Shown piece after piece: positions 1-9,150 of a stretch of 10,699 nt of DNA. Location: NCBI GenBank assembly GCA_031255955.1, contig JAIRRO010000123.1, positions 1 to 10,699 on the forward strand, given 5' to 3'. Origin of the DNA: Oscillospiraceae bacterium (lineage in GTDB: Bacteria; Bacillota; Clostridia; Oscillospirales; Oscillospiraceae). The first letter of the stretch is position 1; each line of letters starts with the position of its first letter. A model generated the notes under the pieces. It saw only the letters and a list, made by a program, of their open reading frames with translations, searched no databases and had not been told where the DNA came from. The translations under genes and the position numbers were made by a program.

Positions 1-872
1 TTTTCCGCCTCGGCGACGTCCTTCGTAAGCCTGAAATATTCGCCCAGTACGTTCGACAGCGCGTTGGTGAGTTCTTGCTCGTCAATATCGCCGTAGTCGA
101 ATTGCGGGGATGCTGTGTCCTCCGAGATGATTTTGAAATAATAATCGGTCAAATTCGGCAGGGACATTATGGTTTCGCGCCCGTCGGTGGATATCGCGAC
201 GTCAATTTCACGCTCCCCGGCGATGGAAACCGTCATCTCAGAATCGACGCCGCGCTCGAACGCGTTGACGCTCCCCCGCAGAAGCAGGCTGCCCAGCTCC
301 TCAAGACCCAGCCCGGCGCTCGGCGTGTATTCTATTGTGAAATCCGTGCGCTTTGCCCCGCCGGAGCCGACGGGCGTCGCGGGGATAATGGACGCGAGGA
401 AATTTGCCTCCGCCCGTTGATATGCATCCCCGGCAAGCGCCGGAACGGCGAAAAACACCACGGCGGCAGCCGCCACAACAAACACAGCCGCGACGGCGGC
501 GATAATTTTCATTGTGCGCTTTTTGGCGGGTACAGGCGGAGCGATAAATTGCGAAGCATTAATCGGCGGCTCATAAAACAAAGCCCCGTCCGGCGGAGCG
601 TTATCAGACTCATCCGGTGCGGGCGCGGTGGGTGCCGGGTTATTCGGGGACTCAGGCTCACCGGGGGAGAGCAGCACGGTTTCCGCAACGGCGGTGGCGG
701 GAGGTGTCGGAGCGGGATGTATCGGCGCGGGCGCGGGTGTGATCACGGACACACGCGCGTCGGCGGCGGACGCCGAAATTAATGCCCCGCATTCGGGGCA
801 GAAGCCCGCGGTGCGCTCGTCCGGCAATTCAACGGCTGCGCCGCATTCGCGGCATGTGACGGTTTTCGACAT
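1..872 (-). CDS. zinc-ribbon single-pass membrane protein, C-terminus cut by window edge
   Basis: The frame stays open from an ATG at 872 to the left edge, giving about 290 residues without a stop. The N-terminus is a zinc ribbon with cysteines at 7, 10, 25 and 28 (CREC and CPEC pairs). A Pro/Ala-rich linker of low complexity follows (about 45-115), then a Lys-Lys-Arg stop-transfer patch (117-119) and one hydrophobic helix (about 123-143). The remainder (from about 148) is a mixed, probably extracytoplasmic domain starting with an alpha-helical YQRAEANF segment. Topology is inferred as ribbon in the cytoplasm and C-terminal domain outside. A GGGGG Shine-Dalgarno (880-884) sits 7 nt before the ATG and supports this start. 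Zinc-ribbon plus TM plus variable outer domain is a common architecture of uncharacterised Firmicutes proteins. I do not recognise the outer domain and assign no function. It is divergent from rpoB and shares its upstream region. Confidence 0.85.
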   Translation of the reverse strand, partial: MSKTVTCRECGAAVELPDERTAGFCPECGALISASAADARVSVITPAPAPIHPAPTPPATAVAETVLLSPGEPESPNNPAPTAPAPDESDNAPPDGALFYEPPINASQFIAPPVPAKKRTMKIIAAVAAVFVVAAAAVVFFAVPALAGDAYQRAEANFLASIIPATPVGSGGAKRTDFTIEYTPSAGLGLEELGSLLLRGSVNAFERGVDSEMTVSIAGEREIDVAISTDGRETIMSLPNLTDYYFKIISEDTASPQFDYGDIDEQELTNALSNVLGEYFRLTKDVAEAE

Positions 873-879
873 TATTAAT

Positions 880-959
880 CCCCCAAAAATTATTCTCGTG
901 CCGACGCACGGGGAAGGCATAATCGCGCGCCAATGAGCGCCATTTTCCGTGCCTTATGC
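880..959 (-). promoter_or_regulatory. structured 5' leader of the zinc-ribbon gene
   Basis: On the minus strand this leader holds complementary segments that cross each other. GCACGG (906-911) can pair with CCGTGC (947-952), and GCATAA (917-922) with TTATGC (954-959), in the order A-B-A'-B'. The first segment can instead form a local hairpin, CGTGC (897-901) with GCACG (906-910) around a 4-nt loop. A run of four C on the transcript (complement of 910-913) is complementary to the G-run Shine-Dalgarno at 880-884. This could be a pseudoknot or a switch between two folds that affects ribosome access. Function is inference only, and no known riboswitch class is recognised. Confidence 0.35.
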
Positions 960-975
960 GGTGGTTTTCAAAAAA

Positions 976-1006
976 ATTATAAAATTGCGAAAAAAAGGCT
1001 TGACAA
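976..1006 (-). promoter_or_regulatory. possible proximal promoter of the zinc-ribbon gene
   Basis: On the minus strand TTGTCA (1001-1006) is followed after 19 bp by a perfect TATAAT (976-981). The -10 is ideal but the spacing is long. The -35 shares the palindromic CTTGACAAG with the rpoB promoter, so the two could compete. It would start transcription near 969. Confidence 0.4.
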
Positions 1007-1028
1007 GCTCTCCGAAAGCTGATATACT
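1000..1028 (+). promoter_or_regulatory. rpoB-rpoC promoter (sigma-A type)
   Basis: TTGACA (1000-1005), a 17-bp spacer and TATACT (1023-1028) match the housekeeping consensus with one mismatch. The expected start site is near 1035, which gives an untranslated leader of about 195 nt before the rpoB start codon. Confidence 0.85.
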
Positions 1029-1041
1029 GAGTCGCTATGTC

Positions 1042-1061
1042 TCCCTTTCTATTTTAAGGGA
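1042..1061 (+). other. short hairpin at the 5' end of the rpoB leader
   Basis: TCCCTT (1042-1047) pairs with AAGGGA (1056-1061) around an 8-nt A/T-rich loop, seven bases after the predicted transcription start. It could stabilise the 5' end of the mRNA. No U-run follows, so it is not a terminator. Confidence 0.35.
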
Positions 1062-1092
1062 TACCTACCCAACGTATTTTAAGTATGCCCGT

Positions 1093-1122
1093 AGTATACC
1101 ACACCATCGCAATTAAAGTCAA
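1093..1122 (-). promoter_or_regulatory. distal promoter facing leftward (zinc-ribbon gene)
   Basis: On the minus strand TTGACT (1117-1122) is separated by 18 bp from TATACT (1093-1098). Each hexamer has one mismatch to consensus. Transcription would start near 1086 and run leftward across the rpoB start site and promoter toward the zinc-ribbon gene, giving a leader of about 214 nt. It would therefore make RNA antisense to the first 50 nt of the rpoB transcript. Confidence 0.55.
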
Positions 1123-1161
1123 GACAAGTCGCAAACTTAAAACAACCGCCCCGTGCGTATC

Positions 1162-1188
1162 GCCGCGCGAATAGCAGGCAAGCGCGGC
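1162..1188 (+). other. GC-rich hairpin in the rpoB leader
   Basis: A 7-bp perfect stem, GCCGCGC (1162-1168) with GCGCGGC (1182-1188), encloses a 13-nt loop. It lies about 26 nt before the rpoB ribosome binding site. No T-run follows, so attenuation by intrinsic termination is unlikely. A role in translation or mRNA stability is possible but unproven. Confidence 0.4.
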
Positions 1189-1214
1189 AGTCATAAGGCG
1201 GCACAATACAAAAC

Positions 1215-1220
1215 GAGGAG
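1215..1220 (+). promoter_or_regulatory. ribosome binding site deciding the rpoB start
   Basis: GAGGAG ends 10 nt before TTG at 1231 and 25 nt before the first in-frame ATG (1246). This spacing favours the TTG as start codon and argues against the upstream GTG at 1153, which lies inside the leader and has no good ribosome binding site. Confidence 0.75.
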
Positions 1221-1230
1221 TGACCCTAAA

Positions 1231-4200
1231 TTGCCCACAAGCGTAATGTACGGAAAAACCGAACGCATGAGCTTCGCGAAGCGCCCCGAAATTCGGGAGA
1301 TGCCCAATCTTCTCGAGGTTCAAAAGAATTCCTATAGGTGGTTTCTTGAGACAGGTCTGCGGGAGGTGTTCCGCGACGTGGCGGAAATCACCGACCACAC
1401 GGGGACGCTTGAGCTGACCTTCATCGATTACCGAATGGAGGAAACGCCCAAGTATTCCGTGGATGAGTGTAAGGCGCGTGACGTGACCTATGCCGCGCCG
1501 GTCTGGGTCAGCGTGCGGCTGCGGAACCGCGAGACGGAGGAGATAAAGGAACAGGAAATCTTTATGGGGGATTTCCCCTTGATGACGCCCGCCGGAACCT
1601 TTATCATCAACGGCGCGGAGCGCGTCGTCGTCTCTCAGATTATCCGCTCGCCCAGCGTATACTTTGACCGCAGCGTGGATCCCAAAACAACGGGCGAAAT
1701 TTACACAGCGCAGTTAATCCCCTATCGCGGCGCGTGGCTGGAATACGAAACCGACGCCTCTGATGGGTTTTTTGTGCGCATTGATAAAAACCGCAAGCTG
1801 CCCGTGACGTGGCTGCTGCGTTCCATCGGGCGGCGCGGCGAGTCTATGTCCTCGTGGCTGTCCATGCCCGGCGGAGAGGGTGGCGCCGAAACCTCGGGAC
1901 AGATAAAAGAAATCTTTGGCGAGGATGAGCGCATCACGGCGACGCTGGAGCGCGACGCCTGCGTCTCCCGCGACGACGCGCTTATTGAAATGTACAAGCG
2001 TCTGCGTCCGGGCGACCCCCCGACGGTGGACAGCGCGGATCTGCTGCTGGGCAATATGTTCTTCGACTCCAAGAGATATGAAATCTCAAAGGTCGGGCGG
2101 TATATGTTCAATAAAAAGCTTGCCCTGTGGACACGGCTTTCCGGCGGGCAACTTGCCCAGCCTGTGGCTGACCCGTTAACGGGTGAAATTCTGGCGGAGG
2201 TCGGAGAGGTTCTCACGCGTGAGCGGGCGCAGGAGCTGGAGGCTCGCGGTGTTGTCGGCGCGGTATTAGACGTGGACGGGCGGCAGGTAAAGGTTTTTTC
2301 AAACGGCATGGTGCGTTTGGACGGCTTCGTGGACTTTGACCCCGCGGAAATCGGCGTGCGTGAGCGCGTGCGATTCGTCGTGCTGCGCGAGCTGCTGGAT
2401 AAATTCAAGGGAGCGGCGCTGCGTGAGGCGATTACAGACAACCTTGACGAGCTTATCCCGCGCCATATAATCCCGGACGATATTTTCGCCGCGGTGAACT
2501 ATATAAACTGCCTTTCCCGCGGGATCGGCGAGCTGAGCGATATCGACCACCTCGGAAACCGCCGCATGAGAAGCGTGGGCGAGTTGCTGCAAAATCAGTT
2601 CCGCGCCGGGTTCTCCCGTATGGAAAAGATGATTCGCGACAAGATGACGCTGTCTGACCTTGATATAATCACGCCGCAGTCGCTGATTAATGTGCGCACC
2701 GTGACGGCGCTGATAAAAGAATTCTTCGGCTCCTCCGCGCTGTCTCAGTTTATGGATCAAACCAATCCGTTAGCAGAGCTGACGCATAAGCGCCGCCTCT
2801 CCGCCTTGGGTCCCGGCGGACTCTCGCGCGAGCGCGCGAGCTTTGATGTACGCGACGTGCATTACACGCACTACGGACGTATGTGTCCCGTCGAGACTCC
2901 GGAGGGTCCGAACATCGGACTTATCAGCTATCTGGCGAGCTATGCGCGCGTCAACGAATACGGATTTATCGTCGCGCCCTTCCGCCGCGTCGATAAATCT
3001 ACGGGCGTTGTCACCGAAGAGATTGAATATCTGACCGCCGATATGGAGGATGAATACTTCGTCGCGCAGGCGACGGAGGCGATAGACGAAACCGGGCACT
3101 TTGTCAACGAGCGCGTCACCTGCCGTCACCGCGATGAAATCTCGGTCGTGGAGAGCGACCGCGTTGATTTCGTGGACGTTTCCCCGATGATGATGGTCTC
3201 CGTCGCGACGGCTATGATTCCGTTTTTGGAGAACGACGACGCCAACCGCGCCTTGATGGGCGCGAACATGCAGCGTCAGGCGGTGCCGCTGCTTATGCCG
3301 GAGGCGCCGATTGTCGCGACGGGCATCGAGCATAAATGCGCCGCCGATTCAACTGTTGTGAAACTGGCGGAGGGCGCGGGCGTCGTGACGGACGTCTCCG
3401 CGACGAATATAAAGGTGCGCTATGATGACGGCGAGGTGCGGGACTATCCGCTCTCAAAATTCACGCGCTCGAACAACGGCACCTGCACAAATCAACGCCC
3501 TGTCGTAAATTCGGGCGACCGCGTGGAGGATGGCGACGTGCTGGCGGACGGTCCCTCCACAAGCAACGGCGAGCTCTCGCTGGGCAAAAACATCCTTGTC
3601 GGCTTTATGCCGTGGGAGGGCTACAACTATGAGGACGCTATTTTAATCAACGAGCGCCTGACGTATGACGACGTGTTTACGTCCATACACATCGAGGAGC
3701 ATGAGGTTGACGCGCGCGACACAAAGCTCGGCGCGGAGGAGATAACGCGCGACATTCCCGGCGTCGGCGAGGACGCCCTGCGCTATCTGGACGAACGCGG
3801 AATAATCCATATCGGCGCGGAGGTGCGCGCGGGCGATATTCTGGTCGGAAAGGTCACGCCCAAGGGCGAAACAGACCTCACCGCGGAGGAACGTCTGCTG
3901 CGCGCGATATTCGGCGAAAAAGCGCGCGAGGTGCGCGACACATCGCTGAAGGTTCCGCACGGCGAGAGCGGGATAGTCGTGGACGTGCGCGTGTTCACAC
4001 GGGAGAACGGGGACGAAATGAACCCCGGCGTCAATATGGTCGTGCGCTGCTATATCGCGCAAAAGCGCAAGATAAGCGTCGGAGACAAAATGGCGGGACG
4101 CCACGGCAACAAGGGCGTCGTATCGCGTATACTTCCGCAGGAGGATATGCCGTACCTGCCGGACGGCACCCCGCTGGACATCGTACTAAATCCGTTGGGC

Positions 4201-4986
4201 GTACCCTCGCGTATGAACATCGGTCAGGTGCTGGAGGTTCATCTCGGCTACGCCGCCAAGACATTAGGCTGGAAGGTGGCAACGCCCGTATTCAACGGCG
4301 CGACAGAGCGGGACATCGGGGAAACGTTAAAGCTCGCCGGACTGCGTGAGGACGGCAAAAGCGTTTTATACGACGGGCGCACGGGCGAGCCGTTTGACAA
4401 CCCCGTCACCGTCGGATATGTCTACTTCTTAAAGCTGCACCATCTGGTTGACGATAAAATCCACGCGCGCAGCACAGGGCCTTACTCCCTCGTTACGCAG
4501 CAGCCGCTGGGCGGCAAGGCTCAGTTCGGCGGACAACGCTTCGGCGAAATGGAGGTCTGGGCGCTGGAGGCTTACGGCGCGGCATATACGCTGCAAGAAA
4601 TTTTGACGGTGAAATCGGACGACACCATCGGGCGCGTCCGCACGTACGAGGCAATAGTGAAGGGACGCAACATTCCAAAGCCCGGCGTTCCGGAATCGTT
4701 CAAGGTGCTGGTAAAAGAGCTGCAATCGCTGTGCCTGAATATGCGCGTCCTCGACGGCGAGGGCAACGAAATACGCCTGAAGATGGACGAGGACGAAACG
4801 GACGACTTCCGCGAGGCGATGCGCGAGGCGGGAGAATTCACCGCGGATGACAAGGAATTCACCTCACGCGGGTATTCCATCGGGGAAATAGACTCCGACG
4901 GCAATGTTATCAATTTTGACGAGGATGACGATGACGACGACGAGCTTGGGCTCGACGACGAAGAGGACGACGAGGAGGATTTTTAG
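1231..4986 (+). CDS. rpoB: DNA-directed RNA polymerase subunit beta
   Basis: This is the beta subunit of the core RNA polymerase. It pairs with beta' to form the catalytic cleft and carries the rifampicin pocket. The TTG start gives 1251 residues, a normal Firmicutes length. Motifs in order: protrusion segment [10 protein letters not shown] (113-122) and [11 protein letters not shown] (126-136); rifampicin cluster (504-526) with the usual Gln506, Phe507, Asp509, His519, Arg522 and Ser524, so no classical resistance change is visible; [10 protein letters not shown] (555-564); [12 protein letters not shown] (951-962) next to the active site; and [20 protein letters not shown] (1094-1113) at the C-terminal clamp anchor. 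The last 22 residues include 18 Asp/Glu, a very acidic tail. Translation of rpoC probably depends on translation of this gene, because they are one base apart. The upstream gene is not rplL, as is usual, but a divergent zinc-ribbon gene. Identification is certain; the exact start is likely. Confidence 0.98.
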   Translation: MPTSVMYGKTERMSFAKRPEIREMPNLLEVQKNSYRWFLETGLREVFRDVAEITDHTGTLELTFIDYRMEETPKYSVDECKARDVTYAAPVWVSVRLRNRETEEIKEQEIFMGDFPLMTPAGTFIINGAERVVVSQIIRSPSVYFDRSVDPKTTGEIYTAQLIPYRGAWLEYETDASDGFFVRIDKNRKLPVTWLLRSIGRRGESMSSWLSMPGGEGGAETSGQIKEIFGEDERITATLERDACVSRDDALIEMYKRLRPGDPPTVDSADLLLGNMFFDSKRYEISKVGRYMFNKKLALWTRLSGGQLAQPVADPLTGEILAEVGEVLTRERAQELEARGVVGAVLDVDGRQVKVFSNGMVRLDGFVDFDPAEIGVRERVRFVVLRELLDKFKGAALREAITDNLDELIPRHIIPDDIFAAVNYINCLSRGIGELSDIDHLGNRRMRSVGELLQNQFRAGFSRMEKMIRDKMTLSDLDIITPQSLINVRTVTALIKEFFGSSALSQFMDQTNPLAELTHKRRLSALGPGGLSRERASFDVRDVHYTHYGRMCPVETPEGPNIGLISYLASYARVNEYGFIVAPFRRVDKSTGVVTEEIEYLTADMEDEYFVAQATEAIDETGHFVNERVTCRHRDEISVVESDRVDFVDVSPMMMVSVATAMIPFLENDDANRALMGANMQRQAVPLLMPEAPIVATGIEHKCAADSTVVKLAEGAGVVTDVSATNIKVRYDDGEVRDYPLSKFTRSNNGTCTNQRPVVNSGDRVEDGDVLADGPSTSNGELSLGKNILVGFMPWEGYNYEDAILINERLTYDDVFTSIHIEEHEVDARDTKLGAEEITRDIPGVGEDALRYLDERGIIHIGAEVRAGDILVGKVTPKGETDLTAEERLLRAIFGEKAREVRDTSLKVPHGESGIVVDVRVFTRENGDEMNPGVNMVVRCYIAQKRKISVGDKMAGRHGNKGVVSRILPQEDMPYLPDGTPLDIVLNPLGVPSRMNIGQVLEVHLGYAAKTLGWKVATPVFNGATERDIGETLKLAGLREDGKSVLYDGRTGEPFDNPVTVGYVYFLKLHHLVDDKIHARSTGPYSLVTQQPLGGKAQFGGQRFGEMEVWALEAYGAAYTLQEILTVKSDDTIGRVRTYEAIVKGRNIPKPGVPESFKVLVKELQSLCLNMRVLDGEGNEIRLKMDEDETDDFREAMREAGEFTADDKEFTSRGYSIGEIDSDGNVINFDEDDDDDDELGLDDEEDDEEDF
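4972..4978 (+). promoter_or_regulatory. rpoC ribosome binding site inside rpoB
   Basis: GAGGAGG lies 9 nt before the rpoC ATG. It falls within the Glu-Glu-Asp codons of RpoB's acidic tail, so the same bases encode the tail and recruit the ribosome for rpoC. This fixes the rpoC start at 4988. Confidence 0.85.
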
Positions 4987-4987
4987 T

Positions 4988-7900
4988 ATGAGCTTTACAC
5001 CATTTGAATCCATACAGATTGGTTTAGCGTCCCCCGATATGATACGCGAATGGTCGCACGGGGAGGTAAAAAAGCCGGAGACGATAAACTATCGCTCGCT
5101 GAAGCCTGAGCGCGACGGACTGTTTTGCGAAAAGATTTTCGGACCTATAAAAGACTGGGAATGTCACTGCGGCAAGTATAAAAAGATACGCTGGAAGGGC
5201 AAGATATGCGACCGCTGCGGCGTTGAGGTGACGAAAAAGGAAGTGCGCCGCGAGCGCATGGGGCATATCGACCTCGCCGCGCCCGTCAGCCACATCTGGT
5301 ATTTCAAGGGCATCCCCTCACGCATGGGGCTGCTGCTTGATTTAACGCCGCGCGTGCTTGAAAAGGTGCTGTACTTCGCGTCATACATCGTAACAGACCC
5401 CGGCGACCCCACGCTTACGCACCTGCGCAAATATCAGATTCTTTCCGAAAAGGAATACCGCGATCTGATAGAGAAATTTGAAGACGAAATCGAAGCCGGA
5501 ATGGGCGCCGATACAATCCGCAAGCTGCTCAGCGAGGTGGACTGCGAGCGCTTTTCCGAGCAACTGCGCCGTCTGCTGCGCGAGGAGGATGACGAGGGCT
5601 ACACCACGTTCCCCGACCCCGATACCCTGTGCGCCTCAGAGGCTTGCGCGGACTGCCAAAACCGCGCCAAATGCCCGGAGCAGCTGACGGATATTCTTGA
5701 AACGCGGCGCAACCCGCGCGAAACGCGTCTTGAGCGCTTCTCCGCGCAGCTCCGCAGCGAAGCCGCGCGCGCCACGGGACAGAAAAAAGCAAAGCTGATA
5801 AAAAGGCTGGAGGTTGTGGACGCGTTCCGTCTCTCCGGCAACGACCCCGCTTGGATGATAATCGACATTCTGCCCGTTATCCCGCCGGATATACGTCCGA
5901 TGGTGCAGCTTGACGGCGGACGCTTCGCCACAAGCGACCTGAACGACCTCTACCGCCGCGTAATCAACCGCAACAACCGCCTGAAAAGGCTGATGCAGCT
6001 CGCCGCGCCGGACATCATCGTCCGCAACGAGAAGCGCATGCTGCAGGAGGCGGTGGACTCGCTTATCGATAACGGCAGACGCGGCAGGGCGGTCACGGGG
6101 GCAAACTCCCGCGCGCTGAAATCCCTCTCCGATATGCTGAAGGGCAAGCAGGGGCGGTTCCGTCAGAATCTGCTCGGCAAGCGCGTGGACTATTCCGGAC
6201 GCTCTGTTATAGTCGTCGGGCCTGAGCTGAAGCTGTATCAATGCGGTGTGCCGAAGGAAATGGCGATAGAGCTGTTCCGCCCGTATATTATGAAAAAGCT
6301 TGTCGAGGACGGCTTATCGAACAATATCCGCTCCGCGCGCAAGATGGTTGACCGCGGCTTGACAGAGGTTTGGGACGCGCTGGACTCCATAATCAAAGAG
6401 CATCCGGTGCTGCTCAACCGCGCGCCCACGCTGCACAGGCTGGGTATACAGGCGTTCGAACCGATTCTCGTCGAAGGGCGCGCGTTGAAGCTTCATCCGC
6501 TGGTCTGCACCGCGTACAACGCAGACTTTGACGGCGACCAGATGGCGATACACGTTCCGCTGTCCGCGGAGGCGCAGACGGAGGCGCGTATACTTATGCT
6601 CTCCGCCAACAACCTCCTGCACCCGAAGGACGGGCAGCCTGTCACCGTACCGACGCGCGATATGGTTCTCGGCGCGTACTATCTGACGTATGAGCGCGAG
6701 GATGAAAACGAGCGCGGCGAAAACGGCGAATTTATCATCAAAGCCTTCGCCACCCCGGAGGAGGCGCTGATGGCGTACCAAACCGGCGACATTGCCATTC
6801 ATGCCCCGATAAAGCTCCGTGTAACGCGCGAAATTGACGGGGAAACAGTCTCCCGCGTAATCAATACAACCGTGGGCAGGATAATTTTCAACGAACCGAT
6901 ACCGCAGGATCTCGGCTTTGTGGACAGAAGCGACCCCGAGCATATGTTTGACTATGAAATCAGCTTCCGCACGGGGCAAAAGCAACTTACAAGCATCGTT
7001 CAAGCCTGCATCGCAAAGCACGGCTTCACCACCTCGGCGGAGCTGCTGGACAATATAAAATCGCTCGGATTTAAATATTCCACGCGCGGGGCAATCACAA
7101 TATCCGTTTCGGACGCCACCGTGCCGGAATCAAAGCCGCGCCTTATCGCGGAAACAGAGCAGCGCGTTGTGGAAATCGAGCGGAAATTCAAGCGCGGCTT
7201 CCTTACGAATGAAGAGCGCTATCGCAATGTCGTCAAGGAATGGGAGGACACGACAAAGGCAGTCGCCGACGCGCTTATGGAGGGACTTGACGAATATAAC
7301 CCCATCAACATTATGGCAAGCTCCGGCGCGCGCGGCAGCGCGAGTAACTTCCGTCAGCTCGCCGGAATGCGCGGGCTTTTGATGAACACCGTCGGTATGA
7401 CAATCGAAACGCCGATCAAGGCGAATTATCGCGAGGGTCTTACCGTTTTGGAATACTTCATATCCTCTCGCGGCGCGCGCAAGGGTCTTACGGACACCGC
7501 GCTGAAAACAGCTGACTCCGGATATCTGACGCGCCGCTTGGTGGACGTTTCGCAGGATGTCATAATCCGTGAGCATGACTGCGGCACGCACGAGGGCATA
7601 GAGGTCGCCGCGGAGGAGGAAAACGGCAGCGTCATCAGAACGCTGGGCGAGGCCGTCCACGGGCGCTATCCGTCAGAGGATGTAACAGACCCGACCACCG
7701 GCGAGGTGCTGTTCACGCGTGAGCAGATGTTAAGCTCTGCCGACGGCGAGATATTAGAGGCGCACGGCATCAAATCCGTGAAGGTCAGAACGGTTATCGA
7801 CTGCGAGGCGGCAAGCGGCGTGTGCGCGAAGTGCTATGGCATAAATCTGGCGACGGGCGACACGGTTTCGATCGGCGAGGCTGTCGGCGTCATCGCCGCG

Positions 7901-8800
7901 CAGAGCATCGGCGAGCCGGGCACGCAGCTCACAATGCGCACATTCCACACCGGCGGCGTCGCGGGGGACGATATCACGCAGGGACTTCCGCGCGTTGAGG
8001 AGCTGTTTGAGGCGAGAAAACCGAAAAGGGTATCTATCCTCTCTGAAACGGACGGCGAGGTCACGCTGGAGGAAACACGCAAAAACACCGTGGTTGCAAT
8101 CACCGTCTCCAATCCGACCGACGGGGAAGCCCGGATGTATCAGGCGCCGTACACCGCCGGACTACGCGTAAAAAACGGCGACAAGGTGAAAAAGGGCGAC
8201 CGCCTGACCGACGGCGCGCTGAACGTTCACGATGTGCTGCGTATACGCGGCAAGGAGGATGCGCAAGCCTACCTCATCAACGAGGTTCAAAAGATGTACC
8301 GCCAGCAGGCAATTGACATCAACGACAAGCACATTGAGGTCATTTTGCGCCAGATGATGCGCAAGGTGCGCATAGAGGACGGCGGCGACACGGGTATGCT
8401 TGCAGGTACGATAATCGACATGCTGGAGCTTGTGCGTGAGAACAAGCTCATCGCGGAGCGCACGGAAAACGGCGAAACGCGGGAGGACGGCGAGCCTCTG
8501 CGTCCCGCGGAATTCAGCCGCACGCTTATGGGCATCACAAAAGCGTCGCTGGCGACGGACTCATTCCTCTCGGCGGCGAGCTTCCAGGAGACGACAAAGG
8601 TGTTGACGGAGGCAGCCATCAAGGGTAAGGTTGACCATCTGTCAGGGCTTAAAGAGAACGTGATAATCGGAAAGCTTGTCCCCGCGGGCAGCGGACTCTC
8701 GCTGTATCGCGAATCGGAGAGCGAATACAACGGCATCACACCCTTCGGAGATGAGGAATTTGCCGTAGACCTCTCGGTGTTGCAGGGCAACGCCATATAG
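4988..8800 (+). CDS. rpoC: DNA-directed RNA polymerase subunit beta', with Cys-rich insertion
   Basis: This is the beta' subunit, which holds the catalytic magnesium and the clamp. The ATG at 4988 gives 1270 residues, longer than the roughly 1200 of typical Firmicutes beta'. Motifs in order: first zinc site Cys59, 61, 74 and 77; clamp helices beginning near [16 protein letters not shown] (310-325); catalytic NADFDGDQ (511-518) with Asp513, 515 and 517; bridge-helix region [12 protein letters not shown]; second zinc site Cys865, 939, 946 and 949; trigger loop QLTMRTFH (980-987). Against E. coli numbering the offset is -11 at the first zinc site and +53 at the catalytic Asp, so about 64 residues are added between them. 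The added stretch (about 187-256) holds Cys215, 220, 223 and 229 and is flanked by near-identical ERFSxQLR segments at 187 and 249. The rest of the protein is regular. No terminator is visible after the stop. Confidence 0.98.
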   Translation: MSFTPFESIQIGLASPDMIREWSHGEVKKPETINYRSLKPERDGLFCEKIFGPIKDWECHCGKYKKIRWKGKICDRCGVEVTKKEVRRERMGHIDLAAPVSHIWYFKGIPSRMGLLLDLTPRVLEKVLYFASYIVTDPGDPTLTHLRKYQILSEKEYRDLIEKFEDEIEAGMGADTIRKLLSEVDCERFSEQLRRLLREEDDEGYTTFPDPDTLCASEACADCQNRAKCPEQLTDILETRRNPRETRLERFSAQLRSEAARATGQKKAKLIKRLEVVDAFRLSGNDPAWMIIDILPVIPPDIRPMVQLDGGRFATSDLNDLYRRVINRNNRLKRLMQLAAPDIIVRNEKRMLQEAVDSLIDNGRRGRAVTGANSRALKSLSDMLKGKQGRFRQNLLGKRVDYSGRSVIVVGPELKLYQCGVPKEMAIELFRPYIMKKLVEDGLSNNIRSARKMVDRGLTEVWDALDSIIKEHPVLLNRAPTLHRLGIQAFEPILVEGRALKLHPLVCTAYNADFDGDQMAIHVPLSAEAQTEARILMLSANNLLHPKDGQPVTVPTRDMVLGAYYLTYEREDENERGENGEFIIKAFATPEEALMAYQTGDIAIHAPIKLRVTREIDGETVSRVINTTVGRIIFNEPIPQDLGFVDRSDPEHMFDYEISFRTGQKQLTSIVQACIAKHGFTTSAELLDNIKSLGFKYSTRGAITISVSDATVPESKPRLIAETEQRVVEIERKFKRGFLTNEERYRNVVKEWEDTTKAVADALMEGLDEYNPINIMASSGARGSASNFRQLAGMRGLLMNTVGMTIETPIKANYREGLTVLEYFISSRGARKGLTDTALKTADSGYLTRRLVDVSQDVIIREHDCGTHEGIEVAAEEENGSVIRTLGEAVHGRYPSEDVTDPTTGEVLFTREQMLSSADGEILEAHGIKSVKVRTVIDCEAASGVCAKCYGINLATGDTVSIGEAVGVIAAQSIGEPGTQLTMRTFHTGGVAGDDITQGLPRVEELFEARKPKRVSILSETDGEVTLEETRKNTVVAITVSNPTDGEARMYQAPYTAGLRVKNGDKVKKGDRLTDGALNVHDVLRIRGKEDAQAYLINEVQKMYRQQAIDINDKHIEVILRQMMRKVRIEDGGDTGMLAGTIIDMLELVRENKLIAERTENGETREDGEPLRPAEFSRTLMGITKASLATDSFLSAASFQETTKVLTEAAIKGKVDHLSGLKENVIIGKLVPAGSGLSLYRESESEYNGITPFGDEEFAVDLSVLQGNAI
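5546..5755 (+). repeat. flanking repeat and Cys4 insertion within rpoC
   Basis: Two 24-bp segments, 5546-5569 and 5732-5755, match at 20 of 24 positions and are in the same frame 186 bp apart. They encode ERFSEQLR and ERFSAQLR. Between them lie an acidic stretch (EEDDE), a Pro/Asp segment and the cysteine cluster C-x4-C-x2-C-x5-C (residues 215-229). This interval is absent from ordinary beta' proteins, where the upstream helix runs straight into the segment before [12 protein letters not shown] past tandem duplication is one explanation; convergent helix sequence is another. Confidence 0.6.
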
Positions 8801-8837
8801 CGCGAAAAAAACCGGGTAAAAAAACGAAGCAAAGATA

Positions 8838-8866
8838 TTGACAACGCACGCGCGGGAGATTATAAT
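8838..8866 (+). promoter_or_regulatory. perfect-consensus promoter of the tRNA pair
   Basis: TTGACA (8838-8843), a 17-bp spacer and TATAAT (8861-8866) match the sigma-A consensus exactly. The start site would be near 8873, about 62 nt before the first tRNA, so a 5' trailer must be processed off. No terminator separates it from rpoC. Confidence 0.9.
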
Positions 8867-8934
8867 GGGCGTGATGGAAATGGTGAAGCCGTTTCCCAAC
8901 CGTCGTTATATAATGACATTGCGGGCGGTAATAC

Positions 8935-9011
8935 GGCGGTATAGCTCAGTTGGCTAGAGCACACGGTTCATACCCGTGGTGTCACTGGTTCAAGTCCAGT
9001 TACCGCCACCA
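8935..9011 (+). tRNA. tRNA-Met (anticodon CAT), elongator type
   Basis: This is a full 77-nt cloverleaf with encoded CCA. Acceptor stem 8935-8941 pairs with 9001-9007; D stem GCTC/GAGC; anticodon stem CACGG/CCGTG around loop TTCATAC, with CAT at 8969-8971; T stem ACTGG/CCAGT around TTCAAGT. The G1-C72 pair and the absence of three G-C pairs next to the anticodon loop argue against initiator tRNA. A lysidine-modified tRNA-Ile(CAT) cannot be fully excluded, but the sequence resembles elongator Met. Confidence 0.93.
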
Positions 9012-9150
9012 CCGCCCGCATCCCTCGTCCAAACCCGACGAGAAACCAAGCGGCACAGCCGCTGTTTCGAGGAGGAGAGGACGAACCCCGGAGCGAGCGA
9101 GGCTTGCCGTTTACGGCGAGCCGAGACTTAGCGCAGGGGATGAGGACGAC
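9012..9150 (+). other. structured spacer between tRNA-Met and tRNA-Glu
   Basis: This 139-nt spacer has no credible gene but folds strongly. Hairpin 1 is CTCGTC (9024-9029) with GACGAG (9037-9042). Hairpin 2 is GAAAC plus AGCGGC (9042-9054) with GCCGCT plus GTTTC (9058-9068), 11 bp with a 2-nt bulge. Hairpin 3 is GGCTTGCCG (9101-9109) with CGGCGAGCC (9114-9122) around a TTTA loop, 9 bp including one G-U. Longer pairings are also possible: TCGTCC (9025-9030) with GGACGA (9079-9084), and CCCC (9086-9089) with GGGG (9136-9139). It must be transcribed with the tRNAs. It may be only a processing spacer or a small RNA; no known family is recognised. Confidence 0.5.

Noticed and set aside
75..936. 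Rightward open frames of 235, 83 and 102 residues opposite the zinc-ribbon gene
   Set aside because: Their Arg/Gly-rich or Ser/Gly-rich low-complexity composition is the mirror of the Pro/Ala-rich leftward gene, which has clear motifs, a TM helix and a ribosome binding site.
1153..1230. N-terminal extension of RpoB from GTG at 1153
   Set aside because: The extra 26 residues are rich in Arg/Lys, do not resemble RpoB, overlap a GC-rich leader hairpin and lack a ribosome binding site.
1054..1398. Leftward 114-residue frame across the rpoB start
   Set aside because: It overlaps conserved rpoB codons and both promoters, and has no family signature.
1722..8844. Many long open frames antisense to or overlapping rpoB and rpoC
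   Set aside because: They are shadows of GC-rich codons in the real genes: no recognisable domains, biased composition and no ribosome binding sites.
8935..9011. Initiator tRNA-fMet
   Set aside because: It has a G1-C72 pair and lacks the three G-C pairs in the anticodon stem.
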